Source: Marinosulfonomonas sp. (GTDB lineage: Bacteria > Pseudomonadota > Alphaproteobacteria > Rhodobacterales > Rhodobacteraceae). Taken from it: a DNA stretch of 5,605 bases. The position numbers were made by a program, and so were the translations under genes. A model generated the notes under the pieces. The model did not search any database. It had not been told where the DNA came from and was given only the letters and a program-made list of their open reading frames with translations. This document shows, piece after piece, positions 1-5,364 of the stretch. The first letter of the stretch is position 1. Every line of letters begins with the position of its first letter. The DNA is taken from the NCBI GenBank assembly GCA_019090845.1, contig JAHRVD010000177.1:1-5605 (forward strand), written 5' to 3'.

Positions 1-862
1 CAAGGTTCTTTTTGACCTCAAGCGCTATCGCGGGCGCACCGTTTACAAAGGCGTATTCTGTGGCATCTTTGAACGTTCGGGTGATCGAGGCGACATCGCC
101 AAACGTCACCACCGTATCACCAACGGTTTTTAGCGGCAGGCTGTAAACTTCCTCGGCCGTTGATATCAGCCCCGGCACATCAACATTGAACGTGCCCTGC
201 CCGCTGTCCAGTTTGCCACCGGCGACCATCACATTATTGCGTGCAAGTGCGTCAAACAATTGCCCGGCTGTAATATTGTAAGCCTCCAGATGCAGCAGGT
301 CGATTTGCACTTCCAGAACTTCATCGCGCTTACCCGAAACGGTCACTTCCTGAACGTCGGCAATTGATTCCAACTCGTCCTGCAAGGCTTCGACATGGCG
401 GCTCAACGTGCGCTCGGGCACATCGCCATAGACAGCCACCGACAGAACCGGCCGGTCGGTAATATTGATCTCGTTTATCGTGGGTTCGTCGGCATCGGCG
501 GGCAGTTCGCTTGCGATCCCCTCAAGCTCGCCGCGAATATCGGTCAGGGCTTTGTCTTTGTCGACGTTTACCCCAAATTCAAGGAACACCGAAACATGAC
601 CCGTCGTGGCCGTCGACGTCAGTTTTTCCAACCCATCCATGCCAAGCAGCCGATCCTCGACCGGCTTGGCCAACAGCCGGTTGGCATCACGCGGCGATAT
701 ACCGCGCTGATCGACGGACACATAGAAAAATGGAATGTCGATGCTCGGGAAGCTTTCCTTGGGCAGCGAGATATAGGACGCAAGGCCAGAGCCAAGCAGC
801 AACACCATCACCGTCAAAACGACGCGTGGCATCAGCAGAACTCGTTCGATGAAATTTACCAT
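1..862 (-). CDS. RND efflux transporter permease, N-terminal part (cut by window start)
   Basis: This is the inner-membrane proton-driven pump subunit of a tripartite resistance-nodulation-division efflux system. The visible 287 residues read cleanly without frameshift; the family is usually about 1,000-1,050 residues, so roughly the last 70% lies outside the window. Residues 1-11 are a short cytoplasmic start (MVNFIERVLLM), residues about 12-32 form the first transmembrane helix, and the periplasmic porter domain follows. Visible family features are the PKESFPSIDIPF stretch (34-45), GISPRDA (54-60), the KPVED motif (66-70), the GHVSVFLEF strand (88-96) and VNGAPAIALEV (273-283). By analogy with AcrB, residues about 33-180 are porter subdomains and about 181-270 the docking region. 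The ATG at 862 is the only possible start, because the adaptor's TAG stop is in the same frame only three codons upstream. Spacing to the adaptor is 9 bases, so the two are co-transcribed. Substrate cannot be read from this part. Confidence 0.95.
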   Translation of the reverse strand, partial: MVNFIERVLLMPRVVLTVMVLLLGSGLASYISLPKESFPSIDIPFFYVSVDQRGISPRDANRLLAKPVEDRLLGMDGLEKLTSTATTGHVSVFLEFGVNVDKDKALTDIRGELEGIASELPADADEPTINEINITDRPVLSVAVYGDVPERTLSRHVEALQDELESIADVQEVTVSGKRDEVLEVQIDLLHLEAYNITAGQLFDALARNNVMVAGGKLDSGQGTFNVDVPGLISTAEEVYSLPLKTVGDTVVTFGDVASITRTFKDATEYAFVNGAPAIALEVKKNL

Positions 863-871
863 GCTGCGAAC

Positions 872-2116
872 CTACTGAGCAAAGCGGGCCTGGACCGCCT
901 GCCCTTTACTTACATATTCCTGCCCCCGCACGATCAGATCAACTGACAATGGCAGACCGGCAACCCAAACCCCTTGGCGCGTATCGGCAAGAATATCCAA
1001 TGGGTAGAACACAACTTTTTGGTCTTGAACAGCTTTGACACCCAACACTCCGTCGGCATCCAACGTCAAAATTGACTGAGGTAACAAATGGGCAGGTACA
1101 TTTCCCATATCAACCAGTGCTTCGGCAGTCAGACCATCAAAAATTAGCCCATCCGCGTTCGGAAATTCGATTTCAATTGCAAACGTCCGGGTTGCCGGAT
1201 CAGAACTGACAGAAACGAACGTTACGACGCCTTCGCTGTTTTGCCCGTTTATTGTTCTGATCTTTGCGGGCACACCAAGTTTTACAAGACTGATCCGAAG
1301 TTGCGGCACCGCACCAACAAAAACCATCGGGTCAAGTTGAATGATCTTAGCGCAGGAGCCGCCAAAATTCAGCAATGTTCCAACTTCGACAATCGGCCCC
1401 TGAACGACACCAGACAACCCGGCCCTGATCTCGGTATTTTCAAGCTCATCCACCCGGTTTTTTAGCCCGACCTGGGCGGCCTCAAGGCCAGATTCTGCGG
1501 CCCGCAGATTGGCCGAAAATATGTCCCGGCTATTTTCGGACGCCAGTCCTTTTTGGCGCAACGCCTTGTTGGTATTGTAATCAGTCTGGGCCTTTAGCAA
1601 CGCGGCCTCGGCCTGTTTAACAGCCGCGCCGGACTGGTTGACACTGGCCTGCCGTGTGCCACCCTCAAGGGTGCAGATCAGATCGCCTTCTTCAACGCTC
1701 TGGCCTTCTCTTACGGCTACAGATGCGACAATATCACTGGTCTCAACCGTCGCCGCGAGCGAGGCCTTAGCCTCGGTATGGCCGCGCAGAGTGACTTCCA
1801 GTTTCATCGGTTGCAAGTTGAACGATTTCACCCGAACAACCCTAAGCGCTCCGCTATTTGCAGCGATCAGTTTGTTACGTTCGGCAATTGACAACGCCGG
1901 GTCATTGACACCTTCTTGCTCATGGGCATGAATTGCGTAACCGCTTGCATCAACGATATCGGTGATCGGGCCACCCTCGCTTTCAATCGCGGACACGACG
2001 GTGAATTCGCTGTCGGCGGGGCCTTTCCCACCCTGCAAAACGATGCCGGTAGAAAACCAGGCGCCAACAATCAGGATTATGATAACGGCGATGCCGTAGG
2101 ATTTAAGTGCTTTCAT
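872..2116 (-). CDS. RND efflux periplasmic adaptor subunit (membrane fusion protein, HlyD/AcrA type)
   Basis: This protein would bridge the RND pump encoded just downstream to an outer-membrane channel. It has 414 residues, close to the family's usual 350-420. Residues about 6-24 are a single hydrophobic segment after Lys2 and Lys5, acting as signal anchor or uncleaved signal; no lipobox cysteine is seen. Residues 25-92 are a low-complexity, acidic linker. The first half of the lipoyl (biotinyl-like) domain is around 120-151 (VREGQSVEEGDLICTLEGG), an alpha-helical hairpin rich in Ala, Gln, Glu and Leu spans about 155-227, and the second lipoyl half is around 228-263 (GLSGVVQGPIVEVGTLL). A beta-barrel with the SSDPATRTFAIEIEFPN signature (304-320) and a membrane-proximal domain (about 345-411) follow. 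The ATG at 2116 is the first usable start after an in-frame stop upstream, but its ribosome binding site is weak. It is the first gene of the efflux operon and diverges from a TetR regulator that probably controls it. Confidence 0.94.
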   Translation of the reverse strand: MKALKSYGIAVIIILIVGAWFSTGIVLQGGKGPADSEFTVVSAIESEGGPITDIVDASGYAIHAHEQEGVNDPALSIAERNKLIAANSGALRVVRVKSFNLQPMKLEVTLRGHTEAKASLAATVETSDIVASVAVREGQSVEEGDLICTLEGGTRQASVNQSGAAVKQAEAALLKAQTDYNTNKALRQKGLASENSRDIFSANLRAAESGLEAAQVGLKNRVDELENTEIRAGLSGVVQGPIVEVGTLLNFGGSCAKIIQLDPMVFVGAVPQLRISLVKLGVPAKIRTINGQNSEGVVTFVSVSSDPATRTFAIEIEFPNADGLIFDGLTAEALVDMGNVPAHLLPQSILTLDADGVLGVKAVQDQKVVFYPLDILADTRQGVWVAGLPLSVDLIVRGQEYVSKGQAVQARFAQ

Positions 2117-2248
2117 GGCTGTAACTGGTTTTACACTTCTGCTTGATCCGGGGTTCGATATCTGACCCGGCCTGGTTTATTTAATTGGTTCGGGGGCAAA
2201 AGCGCCCCGATCCGGCATTGGATAGCACCCTATTGTGTTGGCTTCGGG

Positions 2249-2294
2249 GCATAACAGTATAGGGATTGCCAAATTCTCGCCTTGCTTGTTATGC
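2249..2294. repeat. Perfect 8-base inverted repeat GCATAACA / TGTTATGC with 30-base spacer
   Basis: The left arm GCATAACA is at 2249-2256 and the right arm TGTTATGC at 2287-2294; the arm centres are 38 bases apart. The arms could be two separate sites for one regulator in opposite orientation, or a chance match. The right arm runs into the ATGCAT palindrome at 2291-2296 and sits just before the TTGCA-N5-TGCAA element. Confidence 0.45.
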
Positions 2295-2299
2295 ATGTT

Positions 2300-2314
2300 T
2301 TGCAGTATGTGCAA
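2300..2314. promoter_or_regulatory. Candidate TetR operator: TTGCA-N5-TGCAA inverted repeat
   Basis: The sequence TTGCAGTATGTGCAA has perfect 5-base arms around a 5-base centre, a size in keeping with the short palindromes bound by TetR-family dimers. It lies 26-40 bases upstream of the TetR start codon and overlaps weak candidate promoter elements for both divergent genes, which would suit autoregulation plus repression of the efflux operon. Short arms of this kind can occur by chance, and there is no second perfect copy in the window. Confidence 0.4.
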
Positions 2315-2325
2315 CAAATAATTCC

Positions 2326-2332
2326 GTGAGGT
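2326..2332 (+). promoter_or_regulatory. Ribosome binding site supporting the TTG start of the TetR gene
   Basis: GTGAGGT lies 7 bases before the TTG at 2340-2342. The good match and spacing favour this TTG as the true start; the first residues after it, SDLRERRKLRTANTI, are a normal TetR N-terminus leading into helix 1. Confidence 0.7.
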
Positions 2333-2339
2333 AAACCTG

Positions 2340-2915
2340 TTGTCCGACCTTAGAGAGCGAAGAAAACTGCGCACCGCAAACACCATTCGGGTGGCAGCGG
2401 TCAACTTGGTTCACGCACAGGGTCTGGACAACGTAACCACCGATATGATCAGCGAAGCGGCGGGTATTAGCCCACGCACCTTTTTCAACTATTTTCGCTA
2501 TAAAGAGGCAGCACTGCTTCCGCCGACGCCGGTGTTTAGACAAGAAGCCATTGATAAATTCTTACAATCCAGAGCCAAAATTCTGGACGATCTGATCGAA
2601 TTGATCGTTCCGCTCACCCAGTTTTTTTCGGAAAACCCGAAGATGTTTCGCAAATTGTTTGAAATATCACAGACGCATCCAAAACTGGTCATGCTAAAGA
2701 TTAATGCGTTTCATGAATTTGAAGAAATGGTGCGGCGGGTTATCGCAAAACGCCTGAAATTACGGGACGACGCAGAAAAGCCGATTCTGATTGCCGCCCT
2801 CGTTACAACCGGAATTCGTATCGCAATGGAGCGGTGGGCAAATGACGGATCAGGCACACCAGACACGGAAATCAAGCGCACTTTCGAGGATATTAGAACG
2901 ATATTTGCCCAGTAA
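2340..2915 (+). CDS. TetR/AcrR-family transcriptional regulator
   Basis: This is a cytoplasmic one-component repressor of 191 residues, a normal size for the family. The N-terminal DNA-binding domain covers residues about 8-60: a basic first helix (RERRKLRTANTIRVAAVNLV), then the helix-turn-helix around 32-53, reading TTDMISEAAGISPRTFFNYF, followed by the typical YKEAALL start of helix 4. The remaining residues, about 65-191, are the mostly helical ligand-binding and dimerisation domain, which is not conserved enough to name a ligand. It starts with TTG backed by a good ribosome binding site. It diverges from the adaptor-permease operon, the standard layout for a local repressor of an RND pump that is released by a pump substrate; that role is inferred from position. 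It ends 13 bases before the end of the convergent HxlR gene. Confidence 0.93.
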   Translation: MSDLRERRKLRTANTIRVAAVNLVHAQGLDNVTTDMISEAAGISPRTFFNYFRYKEAALLPPTPVFRQEAIDKFLQSRAKILDDLIELIVPLTQFFSENPKMFRKLFEISQTHPKLVMLKINAFHEFEEMVRRVIAKRLKLRDDAEKPILIAALVTTGIRIAMERWANDGSGTPDTEIKRTFEDIRTIFAQ

Positions 2916-2928
2916 AGCCGCCCCGGAC

Positions 2929-3324
2929 TTAGCGGTTCTCAAACGCCTCACGCTGGCGCTCTATTTCTGGCCAGTTGGCAACCATCCACTGTATCAGCGC
3001 GCTTGCCGGTTCCAGAAAGCTATGACCGATCGGCGTCAGTTGATATTCCACCCGCGGCGGCACCTCGGCAAAAATTTCCCGCGTAACCAGACCGTCGCGT
3101 TCAAGGTTTCGCAGTGTAATCGTCAGCATCCGCTGCGAGATACCATCGACAATGCGTTTTAGTTCCGAAAACCGGTATTTTCCCTCCGGCGCATCGGCCA
3201 GACGCGTGATAATCAGCAGGCTCCACTTATCGCCCAGTCGGTCCAAAAGCGGGCGTACCGGACAATCCGCAGAAATCTCAAACCGCAGCTTGGCACCATC
3301 GGGGGCAATAGATCCATCGGGCAT
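2929..3324 (-). CDS. HxlR-family winged-helix transcriptional regulator with a single cysteine
   Basis: This is a 131-residue dimeric DNA-binding protein, typical HxlR length. The family signature is clear: [19 protein letters not shown] (21-39), [20 protein letters not shown] (52-71) with the recognition helix around 62-76, LERDGLVTR (74-82), and the wing VEYQLTPIG (92-100). The C-terminal helix (about 102-129) is the dimer interface in known members. Cys21 is the only cysteine and occupies the conserved N-terminal position that senses thiol-reactive agents in YodB, HypR and QorR. The ATG at 3324 has a strong ribosome binding site, AAAGGA, about 8 bases upstream. It diverges from the dioxygenase/quinone oxidoreductase/GST operon, which it probably represses along with itself. 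QorR in Corynebacterium, which controls a quinone oxidoreductase, is the closest functional analogy I know; orthology is not shown. Confidence 0.95.
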   Translation of the reverse strand: MPDGSIAPDGAKLRFEISADCPVRPLLDRLGDKWSLLIITRLADAPEGKYRFSELKRIVDGISQRMLTITLRNLERDGLVTREIFAEVPPRVEYQLTPIGHSFLEPASALIQWMVANWPEIERQREAFENR

Positions 3325-3388
3325 CGTTGTTTCCTTTAATGGTCACACGCAGGTAACTAAGTAAAATTCGCGTGCCTTCTTTTTCTTT

Positions 3389-3436
3389 GGTTGGAATAAC
3401 ATTAGCATGTAAGTATGAAAAAGTAACGGTTGGAAT
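3389..3436 (+). repeat. 9-base direct repeat GGTTGGAAT, two copies 39 bases apart
   Basis: The copies are at 3389-3397 and 3428-3436 and match exactly for nine bases. They bracket the candidate -10 element and one of the GTAA-type motifs. Function is unknown; they may be regulator sites or coincidence. Confidence 0.5.
3391..3419 (+). promoter_or_regulatory. Candidate sigma-70-type promoter for the dioxygenase operon
   Basis: TTGGAA at 3391-3396 and TATGAA at 3414-3419 are separated by exactly 17 bases and each matches the consensus at four of six positions. Transcription would start near 3426, leaving a leader of about 130 bases. The -10 hexamer lies inside GTAAGTATGAAAAAGTAAC (3409-3427) and the -35 inside the first GGTTGGAAT copy, so a bound HxlR dimer could block it. 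Confidence 0.45.
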
Positions 3437-3557
3437 GGATTTGAATGCCAACTGCTAACATCACACTCGAATACAGGTCCCCCAGAACATTGATAATCGC
3501 GTTATGTTGCGCCGCGGCTGTGGGTAAATTCTTATTCGTTCAAAGGAGCACCACCTG

Positions 3558-4370
3558 ATGGGTCGCCAACCAACTGTCTTCATTCCCCATGGTGGAGGCC
3601 CGTGTTTTTTCATGGACTGGAATCCGCCAGACACATGGAACCGGCAGATCGAATTTCTGCGCGCTTTACCTGCGACGCTGGCCGAAAAGCCAAAGGCCAT
3701 GTTGGTCATATCCGGCCATTGGGAAGAAAACGAAATAACCGTGCAAGACAATCCTGCACCAGATCTGTTGTTTGATTATTATGGGTTCCCGCCGCACACC
3801 TATGAATTGACATTCCCGGCCCCCGGTGACCCGGCGCTGTCTGCCCGTGTTGCCAAGTTACTAAATGAGGCCGGGTTCAAAACCAATAGCGAGCCTGCCC
3901 GTGGCTATGACCATGGCGTATTTATCCCGCTCAAGGTTGCCTTTCCCGATGCTGAAATCCCGATTGTTCAGCTATCTTTACGCTCGGACCTTGATCCTGC
4001 CGCCCATATTGCCATGGGTCAGGCGCTGGAACCATTGCGCGACCAGGGCGTTCTGATCGTGGGCAGCGGCAATACCTATCACAACATGGGTGTAATGATG
4101 CAGGCAATGCGCGGCGGCCCGGGTGGTAACATATCTGGGCGCGAGTTTGACAAATGGCTGAGCGATGCTGCCTGCAACGCAGATCCGGCAGAACGTAACC
4201 GCCTGCTGGCAGACTGGGCCAATGCACCCGGCGCTGCCGATGCACATCCACGCGAGGAACACCTGATCCCACTGCATGTTGTTGCAGGTGCCGCAGGTGC
4301 GGATATTGGCGAGAAAATACTAGAGGATATTGTGTTGGGTGCGGTCGAATCTGCCTATCAGTTCGGCTGA
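3558..4370 (+). CDS. Class III extradiol aromatic ring-opening dioxygenase (YgiD/DODA type, LigB superfamily)
   Basis: Members of this family open catechol-type rings with O2 and a divalent metal; E. coli YgiD and plant DODA act on L-DOPA at the 4,5 position. The protein has 270 residues, typical length, with no signal peptide, so it is cytoplasmic. Likely metal or catalytic residues are His11 in PHGGGP, His54 in ISGHWE, His119 in GYDHGVFIPL, His175 in GNTYHNMG and the cluster at 230-240 (His230, His235, His240 in AHPREEHLIPLH), a family hallmark. The full set appears present, so the enzyme is probably active; the substrate is not readable. The ATG is preceded by AAGGAG 9 bases upstream. It is the first gene of a run with a quinone oxidoreductase and a GST, opposite a HxlR regulator, which suggests detoxification of catechols or quinones instead of a full degradation pathway: no further meta-cleavage enzymes are visible. 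Confidence 0.94.
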   Translation: MGRQPTVFIPHGGGPCFFMDWNPPDTWNRQIEFLRALPATLAEKPKAMLVISGHWEENEITVQDNPAPDLLFDYYGFPPHTYELTFPAPGDPALSARVAKLLNEAGFKTNSEPARGYDHGVFIPLKVAFPDAEIPIVQLSLRSDLDPAAHIAMGQALEPLRDQGVLIVGSGNTYHNMGVMMQAMRGGPGGNISGREFDKWLSDAACNADPAERNRLLADWANAPGAADAHPREEHLIPLHVVAGAAGADIGEKILEDIVLGAVESAYQFG

Positions 4371-4462
4371 ATTTCCGCCTGAACACCCCCGGATCATTCA
4401 TGAATACTATCCCGGCAATAGGCTGATCTTTTGCCGGTCAAAACTTTAAAAGGAGCAATTAG
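4371..4462. other. Short intergenic gap with a hairpin and a palindrome
   Basis: Between the dioxygenase and the quinone oxidoreductase there are 92 bases. They contain the perfect 10-base palindrome ATTCATGAAT (4396-4405) and an inverted repeat with 7-base arms, CCGGCAA (4412-4418) and TTGCCGG (4431-4437), with a 12-base loop. The hairpin is followed by an A-rich stretch and the next ribosome binding site instead of a T-run, so it does not look like an intrinsic terminator. It could tune mRNA stability or partial termination between the genes. Confidence 0.5.
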
Positions 4463-5356
4463 GTGACCACACAAAACGGACCATATGCAATCACAGGCGC
4501 TGCGGGAAACCTTGGCGGGCTGGTTTTGAACAAACTGATCGAGGCCGGTGTTGGCCCCCTTATCGCCACCAGCCGATCGCCCGACAAACTGGCCGACGTC
4601 GCCGCCAAGGGTGTCGAGGTTCGGGCGGCTGATTTCAACGACCCGGCCAGCCTTGGTTCGGCCTTCAGAGGCGTAAAACGTCTGCTTATCGTCAGCACCG
4701 ACGATCTGGAACCCGGCAAGCGGCTGATCGCCCATGCCAATGCCATCAATGCTGCGGTGAATGCCGGTGTCGCCCATATCGTCTATACATCGCTGACCAA
4801 TCCGGTCGACCAATCCCCGATCACCTTCAGCACCGACCACAAAGATACCGAAGCAATGCTGGCAAGCAGCGGTGTCGCTCACACGATCCTGCGCAACAAC
4901 CTGTATACAGACATGCTTTTGATGAGCGCGCCACAAAGCATCGCTATGGGCAAACATTTCACCGCCACCGGCACCGGCAAGACCGGCTTTGTGACGCGTG
5001 AAGACTGTGCCAGCGCCGCCGCCGCCGCCCTGATGAACGAGGCCGACACCCGGACACTCGAAATCACCGGGCCGGACACCGTGACCCATGACCAGATTGC
5101 CAAGTACCTGTCTGAAATTACCGGTCAGACCATTCCCCATATCGCCATTTCCGGCGATGATCTGAAAGGCGCGATGATAGGCAATGGGCTGCCTGAATTC
5201 ATGGCCGAGGTTTTTGCGTCATTCGATATTGCGGTGGCCGAAGGATACCTCAACGTGGCGTCGGGTTCGCTGGAAGAGCTAACCGGGCAGCCGGGCAAAT
5301 CAGTCCGTCAATTTCTGAAAGACAACAAGGCCGCACTTACAGCGGCACAAGGCTAG
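4463..5356 (+). CDS. qorB: NAD(P)H:quinone oxidoreductase, QorB-like (NmrA-like Rossmann fold)
   Basis: The protein resembles E. coli QorB (YtfG), which reduces quinones using NADPH; at 297 residues it is slightly longer than that homologue. It is cytoplasmic. The nucleotide-binding loop is ITGAAGNLGG (10-19, GxxGxxG at Gly12, Gly15, Gly18), Arg38 in ATSRSPDKL follows strand 2 and suggests NADPH preference, and later landmarks are VRAADFND (53-60), IVYTSLTNP (106-114), DHKDTEAML (125-133), ILRNNLYTD (142-150) and the TREDCASAAAAAL segment (178-190). It lacks the Tyr-x-x-x-Lys of classical short-chain dehydrogenases, as expected for NmrA-like members. The start is GTG at 4463, supported by AAAGGAGC (4449-4456). 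It follows the dioxygenase by 92 bases and overlaps nothing; its TAG stop is 8 bases before the GST start. The symbol is by resemblance; a general NAD(P)H-binding protein of the same fold is the main alternative. Confidence 0.88.
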   Translation: MTTQNGPYAITGAAGNLGGLVLNKLIEAGVGPLIATSRSPDKLADVAAKGVEVRAADFNDPASLGSAFRGVKRLLIVSTDDLEPGKRLIAHANAINAAVNAGVAHIVYTSLTNPVDQSPITFSTDHKDTEAMLASSGVAHTILRNNLYTDMLLMSAPQSIAMGKHFTATGTGKTGFVTREDCASAAAAALMNEADTRTLEITGPDTVTHDQIAKYLSEITGQTIPHIAISGDDLKGAMIGNGLPEFMAEVFASFDIAVAEGYLNVASGSLEELTGQPGKSVRQFLKDNKAALTAAQG

Positions 5357-5364
5357 GAAATATT

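Larger units (their letters stand above)
2117..2339. promoter_or_regulatory. Divergent promoter region between the efflux operon and the TetR gene
   Basis: These 223 bases hold no convincing gene. The TetR-proximal part (about 2249-2320) is AT-richer and full of symmetry elements, listed separately. Weak candidate promoters face each other here. For the adaptor (minus strand): -35 TTGCAC at 2309-2314, a 17-base spacer, and -10 TAACAA at 2286-2291. For the TetR gene (plus strand): TTGCTT at 2282-2287, an 18-base spacer, and TATGTG at 2306-2311. The hexamer matches are poor, so these are guesses. The adaptor-proximal part is GC-rich and contains possible hairpins, one of CGGGG/CCCCG arms (2191-2195 with 2205-2209) and one of CCGGG/CCCGG arms (2148-2152 with 2166-2170). 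Both would lie in the adaptor mRNA leader if transcription starts upstream of them. Neither is followed by a T-run on either strand, so they are not typical intrinsic terminators. Confidence 0.6.
3325..3557. promoter_or_regulatory. Divergent promoter region between the HxlR gene and the dioxygenase operon
   Basis: There is no convincing gene in these 233 bases. The HxlR-proximal part is AT-rich and carries GTAA-type elements: GTAACTAAGTAA at 3353-3364 and GTAAGTATGAAAAAGTAAC at 3409-3427, which are candidate HxlR sites flanking or covering the promoter. A perfect 9-base direct repeat GGTTGGAAT is at 3389-3397 and 3428-3436. Nearer the dioxygenase there is a small ATAA-N5-TTAT inverted repeat (3493-3496 with 3502-3505) nested in AACAT/ATGTT arms (3486-3490 with 3504-3508), which would fall in the mRNA leader. 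Assigning any of these to the HxlR protein is inference from position. Confidence 0.6.

Noticed and set aside
395..946. 183-codon plus-strand open frame opposite the permease gene
   Set aside because: It is antisense to a clean RND permease reading frame; its translation has no recognisable domain and is rich in His, Gln and Arg, as expected from a reversed coding strand.
2256..2261. TATACT on the minus strand as the -10 element of the adaptor promoter
   Set aside because: The hexamer itself is good, but the only nearby -35-like TTGGCA is just a few bases upstream and nothing suitable lies at 16-18 bases.
2918..2935. CCGC/GCGG inverted repeat between the convergent TetR and HxlR stops as a bidirectional terminator
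   Set aside because: The stem is only 4 base pairs with a 10-base loop and there is no T-run on either side, so it cannot be supported as an intrinsic terminator.
2791..3162. 123-codon plus-strand frame spanning the TetR end and the HxlR end
   Set aside because: It lies in an alternative frame over two recognisable genes, and its product looks like neither family.
3931..4401. 156-codon minus-strand open frame opposite the dioxygenase gene
   Set aside because: It is Arg-, Pro- and His-rich with no domain, and the opposite strand has every expected dioxygenase histidine.
4394..5140. 248-codon minus-strand open frame opposite the quinone oxidoreductase gene
   Set aside because: It overlaps most of a well-supported QorB-like gene with good ribosome binding site and motifs; the reversed product is Gly- and Val-rich with no family signature.
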